Positions 59,516 through 64,000 of a stretch of DNA of 64,000 bases are shown piece by piece. A program made the position numbers and the translations under genes. The notes under the pieces are model-generated. The model worked only from the letters and a program-made list of their open reading frames with translations. It had not been told where the DNA came from and made no database searches. How positions within the stretch are numbered: the first letter of the stretch is position 1; each line of letters starts with the position of its first letter. The stretch comes from Halichoerus grypus (lineage: Eukaryota > Chordata > Mammalia > Carnivora > Phocidae): NCBI RefSeq assembly GCF_964656455.1, contig NC_135715.1:38636603-38700602 (forward strand), in the 5' to 3' direction.

Positions 59516-60048
59516 AGACTATGCTATCTAATAGGGTTCTCATGAGCCACATGTGGCAACTGAGCCCTTGAATGTGGCTAGTTTAAATTGAGATGCGCTC
59601 TAAGTGTAAAAATACACAGTAATTCCAAAGACAGTGCATATACACATGTAAATTATAAAGATCTCATTAATATTTTAAATTGATTTCTTTTTTTTTAAGA
59701 TTTTATTTATTTATTTGACAGAGAGAGAGAGGCAGCGAGAGAGGGAACACAAGCAGGGGGAGTGGGAGAGGGAGAAGCAGGCTTCCCGCTGAGCAGGGAG
59801 CCTGATGCGGGGCTCGATCCCAGGACCCTGGGATCATGACCTGAGCCGAAGGCAGACGCTTAACGACTGAGCCACCCATGTGCCCCTAAATTGATTTCAT
59901 GTTGAAGAGATGGTATTTTGGATACATTGGGTAAAATAAAGTGCATTATTAAAATTAATTTCACCTATTTCCTTTTGCTTTTAAGATACGACTATTTTAG
60001 GTACTTAAAATTACATATGTGGCTTATGTCTTCTATAGGACAGTCCTG
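59516..60048. mobile_element. hAT-like nonautonomous DNA transposon, split by a SINE
   Basis: The left end contains 'tctaatagg' and 'gagccacatgtggcaactga'. The right end, reverse-complemented, reads CAGGACTGTCCTATAGAAG, then ATAAGCCACATATG, so the ends form a loose inverted repeat around CCACATGTGG. Internal words such as 'aattgagatgcgctctaagt' and 'gttgaagagatggtattttg' match a common mammalian MER-type element. The exact family is not resolved. The SINE at 59688-59886 interrupts it. Confidence 0.6.
59688..59886 (-). mobile_element. Can-SINE, antisense, with target duplication
   Basis: A near-consensus reverse-complement SINE. The 12-bp word taaattgatttc lies at 59676-59687 and 59887-59898, inside the hAT-like element. 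Confidence 0.96.
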
Positions 60049-60373
60049 GTTTAGAACTTAACTTGCCAGTTGTGTTTCTCTGCTCATTAACAGAAATCTT
60101 CTCCCACAATTAAACTGAGGGACAATATAAAGAAGAATGGTTAGAAATATGAACAAAAAGATTTTGTCTGGAATTCTTGGCTAAAAAAAGAAAAGAAAAG
60201 CAGCAAATAACCCTCGCAGGGTTGACAGCCCTAAGTGGGTTCCAAGTCTTAGCCATTTATCACTCTGAGAAGCAGAGTTCAACACCACTAATAAGCAACA
60301 GTGCCATTGAGGATATAGATTAATTTACTTAATATGGGTATGCTATGTCTGCTCTGAGTATAATAGTGATAGG
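60049..60373. other. Unassigned AT-rich stretch
   Basis: Nothing recognisable. Confidence 0.5.
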
Positions 60374-60890
60374 TGTAGGAGAGGAAAAAGTTTTTCTCCA
60401 CCCACCCTCTTAGGGTCCCTTGATGGATCTGAAAATTAAACTGGCAAAGACAGTTTAACAGGATGAAAGCACATGTATTTATTTAATATAAGTTTCATGT
60501 GACATGGGAGACTTCATAAGAAAATGAAAACCCAAAGAAACAGACCTGAGTATTTTTATGCTAGATTTCATGAAAAGTGGACAGTCGTGGAGAGAGATGA
60601 TAAGTCAAAGAGTATGAGGTAAATACAGTAAACTGGGGGAAACTTAGTAAGGCCTATTTGTCCTGATTTTTTGTAGCATTCCTTTGTTCTGAGATAAGGA
60701 TGCTCCGTTCTTCCATGTATAGAGGGGGAGCTTCTCACATGAGAATTTTATGACCTATTTCAGAGGAGAAGGGTGGGGTAAGGTCAGGTTGAACTTCCTG
60801 CTTTTGTTGTTTTCTCAAACCTCTTCAACTTAAAATATTCAGTATGCCAAGGTGTCATATTTTGGGGGTAGCATGTCCCGGACCCCATCA
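60374..60890 (-). mobile_element. Solo LTR, minus strand
   Basis: The element reads TGATGGGGTCCGGGACATGC ... CTCCTACA on the minus strand, with TG/CA ends. A TATA-like CATAAAAATA at 60551-60560 is followed about 75 bp later by an AATAAA signal (60478-60483). The words 'atatgacaccttggcatact' and 'gaatattttaagttgaag' in U3 recall ERVL-class LTRs. I see no internal region or clear target duplication. Confidence 0.6.
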
Positions 60891-61658
60891 AGGGACATTA
60901 TAAGTGCATAGCCTTACTATCTGATTAGAGAAATGTTGTATGACCTCAAACAAATTGCAACAAAATAGAGCATATTGAAATTGGTCATATAGGTAAAAAA
61001 TTACTAGGTATATATTAATGTGGAAAATTAAGAAGTAGCTTCTTTTATTTTATGATAACTATATCCATTATTCCTTCAGCAAGAAAAACACTGACAAAAT
61101 CCCTAGAATTTCAAAATATAACAAATATGAAAAACATTTTTCTGTATGAGAAGCTTCACTTAAGATTTTTAAGTATTTATTCCATTTATTAAATCAACTT
61201 AAGAACTAAGGAAGAAGTGTCCTGCACGTGTGGTTTAAGTTAAAGCATACTTTTTCTTTGGGGTTTTCAAAACAACTGAAATTTATAATGATTGCTTTTT
61301 AATGACTCCCAAATATTCCACTGAATCGATAGGCTAACAATGCACAAATATATAATTTCCATTTTAAAAAAAATGTCGTGAGGAACAACCCTTAAACCTC
61401 ACATCATAGAGTACATATCTTTTTTTTCAAATAAATTTTTTAAAGGAGAAGTGCATATTGAAAGGAAACACATTGTAACGTGATTGTTAGAGCTATAGGG
61501 TGTGTCACTTTGTACTTTTACATACAACATAGGAGACTGACTCTTTTCTAACTATTGCGTCTCTAAATTTTAATCTTTCAAAACATATACTGATTTTTAT
61601 TTCCCAACTTGATGCCTAAGTATTCACATTAATATATGCTTTATTTCATAGTCTTAAT
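60891..61658. other. AT-rich DNA without recognised gene
   Basis: Nothing recognisable. Confidence 0.5.
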
Positions 61659-61763
61659 TTTTTTTTTTTTTTTAAGTAATCTCTATGCCCAACGTGGGGC
61701 TTGAACTCACATTCCCAAGATCAAGAACTGCGTCCTCTTTTGACTGAGCCAGCCAGGCGCCCC
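61659..61763 (-). mobile_element. Short Can-SINE variant, antisense
   Basis: After a long T-run come 'aagtaatctctatgcccaac', 'gtggggcttgaactcacatt' and 'gagccagccaggcgcccc', the same short form as at 39474 and 46609. Flanking 'cttaatttttt' and 'cttaagttttttaa' may be the duplicated target. Confidence 0.92.
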
Positions 61764-61879
61764 TTAAGTTTTTTAATTATAAAATTAAAGTACCACAAAA
61801 GGAGTAATGAGCAAAATTCTTTTCATATCCAAAGAAAGAATATTGGACTTGTGTGATGAAACCTGTTCTGCCCCCAACA

Positions 61880-61975
61880 ACCATATGGCTTTATGATTTT
61901 CATATCAATTATCTGAGTCACAGTTTCCTCATTTCCAAAGCAGCAGTGGTGGTAGTTAGTGTTTGCCAGTGGAAA
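61880..61975 (+). repeat. MIR fragment, sense
   Basis: 'atcaattatctgagtcacag' and 'tttcctcatttccaaagcag' form the MIR core region. Short and diverged. Confidence 0.6.
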
Positions 61976-62279
61976 TTTTGAAGTTCCTGACAAAAATTTT
62001 GTTTTAAAGTTATATCATGTAAACCATACCATTATGGAGTATTTAATGGAATTTTTAACCCTCACAGTTTCCTAGTATTTATATAACATGATTAAGAAGC
62101 TTCCAAACTCAATTGTATCTCACTCTGTTATGTTGGAATTGAAGTTCAGTTAATATCTGAAACAAGAATATAATTTTAGACAACTGAATAAAATCTGTGA
62201 AGGAATAATTATATCTTTAAATGAAAGTTTACTTGTTTTCAGGTATTATTTTAAAATTAGGTGAATAAAAAACTTTTTG
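61976..62279. other. Unassigned AT-rich stretch
   Basis: Nothing recognisable. Confidence 0.5.
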
Positions 62280-62447
62280 CGGGGGGCCTGGGTCGCTCAG
62301 TCGGTTAAGCGTCTTCCTTGGCTCAGGTCCTGATCCCAGGGTCCTGGGATCAAGCCCCGCATCAGGCTCCCTGCTCAGCGAGGAGTCTGTTTCTCCCTCT
62401 CCCTCTGCCCATTCCCCTGCTTGTGATCTCTCTCTCTCAAATAAATA
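62280..62447 (+). mobile_element. Can-SINE, sense
   Basis: The head gggggcctgggtcgctcag, then the body, then 'ctctctcaaataaataattt'. It abuts the 3' end of the antisense L1, so the SINE probably landed in or near the L1's A-rich tail. Confidence 0.93.
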
Positions 62448-62454
62448 ATTTTTT

Positions 62455-63180
62455 TTTAAAAGAACTTATTTATCTTATAATTGTAAGTTTGTGCCCTTTT
62501 ACCAACCTATCCCTATTTATCCTACCCTTCAGCCCCCAGCAATCACTGTTCTACTCTGTTTCTATGAGTTTGACTTACGTGGCAGATTCCACGTGTAAGT
62601 GATACAATACAATATATGCCTCTGTCTTTCATTTAGTATAATGCCCTCAAGGTCCATCTATATTGTCACAAATGACAGGATTTCCTTCTTTTTAAAGACT
62701 AAATAATATTCTAGTCTGTGTATGTGTGTATGTGTGTGTGTATGTATCTTAAATTTTTTATCCATTTATCAGTTGGCGGACACTTAGATTGTTTCTGTAC
62801 CTTGGCTGTTGTGCGTAATACTGCTGTGAGCATGGTGGTACAGATACCTCTTCAAGATAATGATTACGTTTTCTGTGGATATATACCCAGAAATGGCATT
62901 ATTGGATCATACGTTAGCTCTGTTTTTAATTTCCTGAGGAACCTCCATGCTGTTTTCCATAGTTGCTGTACAATTTATATTTCCACCAACAGTGTACAAG
63001 GGTTCCCTTTGCTCCATATCCTCACCAATACTTGTTTCTCTTTCTTTTTTGAGAATAACCCTCCTAACAGGTGTAAGGTGATATCTCATTGTAGTTTTGA
63101 TTTGTATTTGCCTGATGATTAGTGATGTTGAACACTTTTTCACGTACCTGTTGGCCATTTGGGTGTATTCTTAAAAATGT
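62455..63180 (-). mobile_element. L1MA-type 3' fragment, antisense
   Basis: The 3' UTR and end of ORF2 of an older L1: 'tcttataattgtaagtttgt', 'gtttctatgagtttgactta', 'caaatgacaggatttccttc', 'gatatatacccagaaatggc' and 'caccaacagtgtacaagggt'. A minus-strand frame at 62907-63158 retains the ORF2 C-terminal KKCSTSL and RYHLTPVR words but is broken elsewhere. A GTGT/ATGT tract at 62717-62750 sits where L1 usually has a TATA/GT run. The L1 is cut off by the SINE at 63188. Confidence 0.9.
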
Positions 63181-63187
63181 GTTTTTA

Positions 63188-63378
63188 GGGGACGCCTGGG
63201 TGGCTCAGTTGGTTAAGCATCTGCCTTCGGCTCAGGTCCTGATCCCAGGGTCCTGGGATTGAGCCCCGCATCGGGCTCCCAGCTCAGTGGGGAGCCTGCT
63301 TCTCCCTCTCCCTCTGCCTGCTCTCCCTGCTTGTGTTCTCTCTTTCTCTATATCAAATAAATAAAATCTTAAAAAAAA
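63188..63378 (+). mobile_element. Can-SINE, sense
   Basis: A full copy from gggacgcctgggtggctcag to 'caaataaataaaatcttaaa'. It lies at the L1's truncated end. No clear duplication. Confidence 0.95.
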
Positions 63379-64000
63379 GCCCACGAAAAACCCAACCTCC
63401 CCCCAAACCAAAGCAAAACAAAAAAACAAAACTTTTTTTTTTTCTAAATGAACACATCCAAACTCCTGTTCTTTAAAAAAGCTCAGATGTGGAGGGTGTT
63501 GGGGACTTGCATGTTTTTCTTTTCATTTTATCTATCACCATTCAGCGGACTTGCAACAAAAAAATGATTAAATACATGATTAACATCATGTAAGCATGCT
63601 TCATTCCAGTTTCCTGACAAGATACCAAATCCTCTGAGTTTTATGTGAGAAGTAATCCCAAGATCCAATGTCAGCGTAATTCCCCAAGACAGCTTAAATA
63701 TTTATCATTCTTTCTTAAATCAAGTAATCCCTTAGGTTTGTTTGGATTCCATTTCTGCAGATATACGTATCAATATCCATCCATCTATCAAACATATATC
63801 TCTTTACACAGGCATATATACACATATACAGACACACATAAATGTATTTTTTCCCTTGGAATACCTTAAAGGATTGTTGAAATGCTTGCCATTTGTTTCT
63901 CTTCGTAGTACTCTAATGAAATACATTTTAAAAAGTGTGCATGGTTGACAAATTGTATCTTTTGGGGAAAGTCTAAACCTGGAAAAAAACATGAGGGGGA
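63379..64000. other. AT-rich DNA without recognised gene
   Basis: I see no gene. C/A-rich low-complexity sequence lies at 63381-63432 and a TA/CA-rich tract (ATATACACATATACAGACAC) near 63810-63835. Confidence 0.5.

Noticed and set aside
60374..60890. Target duplication for the solo LTR
   Set aside because: The flanks share at most three bases, too little to claim.

Overview
The window looks like intergenic or deep-intronic DNA from a carnivoran mammal. I found no convincing host protein-coding exon, tRNA, rRNA or other functional RNA gene. The lineage evidence is the repeats. About twenty copies of a tRNA-derived Can-SINE are present, with a head like GGGGCGCCTGGGTGGCTCAG, a CT-rich middle and an AAATAAATAAAATCTT tail. 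Their wording resembles the bear/mustelid/seal (arctoid) form more than the dog or cat forms. There is also a carnivore-type L1. Many old MIR, L2, L1M and DNA-transposon fragments form the usual mammalian background. The DNA is AT-rich.

Layout. 0-8 kb: unique AT-rich DNA with MIR and L1 fragments. 8.3 kb: a SINE with a perfect 17-bp target duplication. 11.9-14.6 kb: a solo-LTR-like element split by a 2.25-kb 5'-truncated antisense L1 carrying several ORF2 lesions. 17.5-24 kb: SINEs, including an inverted nested pair at 23.0-23.45 kb and a SINE whose tail became a ~290-bp TTTC/TTCC microsatellite at 23.5-24.0 kb. 25.5-54 kb: mostly unique AT-rich DNA with scattered SINE, MIR, L2, L1 and MER5-like pieces, plus a ~1-kb TA-flanked DNA transposon at 41.3-42.3 kb. 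55.2-57.6 kb: the most distinctive locus, read as the 5' part of an endogenous retrovirus on the minus strand. It has one LTR, a tRNA-Leu-like primer binding site, and a leader occupied by a CpG-rich 40-bp tandem array, followed by a consensus splice donor. 57.8-63.4 kb: a dense SINE cluster, a split hAT-like element, another solo LTR and an old L1.

Nothing here acts as an operon or pathway. The story is one of transposon layering, where insertion order can be read from target duplications and nesting. The item most worth following up is the hairpin-bearing VNTR in the leader of the retroviral element. I do not see evidence for a novel defence or enzymatic system. All repeat family names are from memory of consensus patterns, not from a database search.
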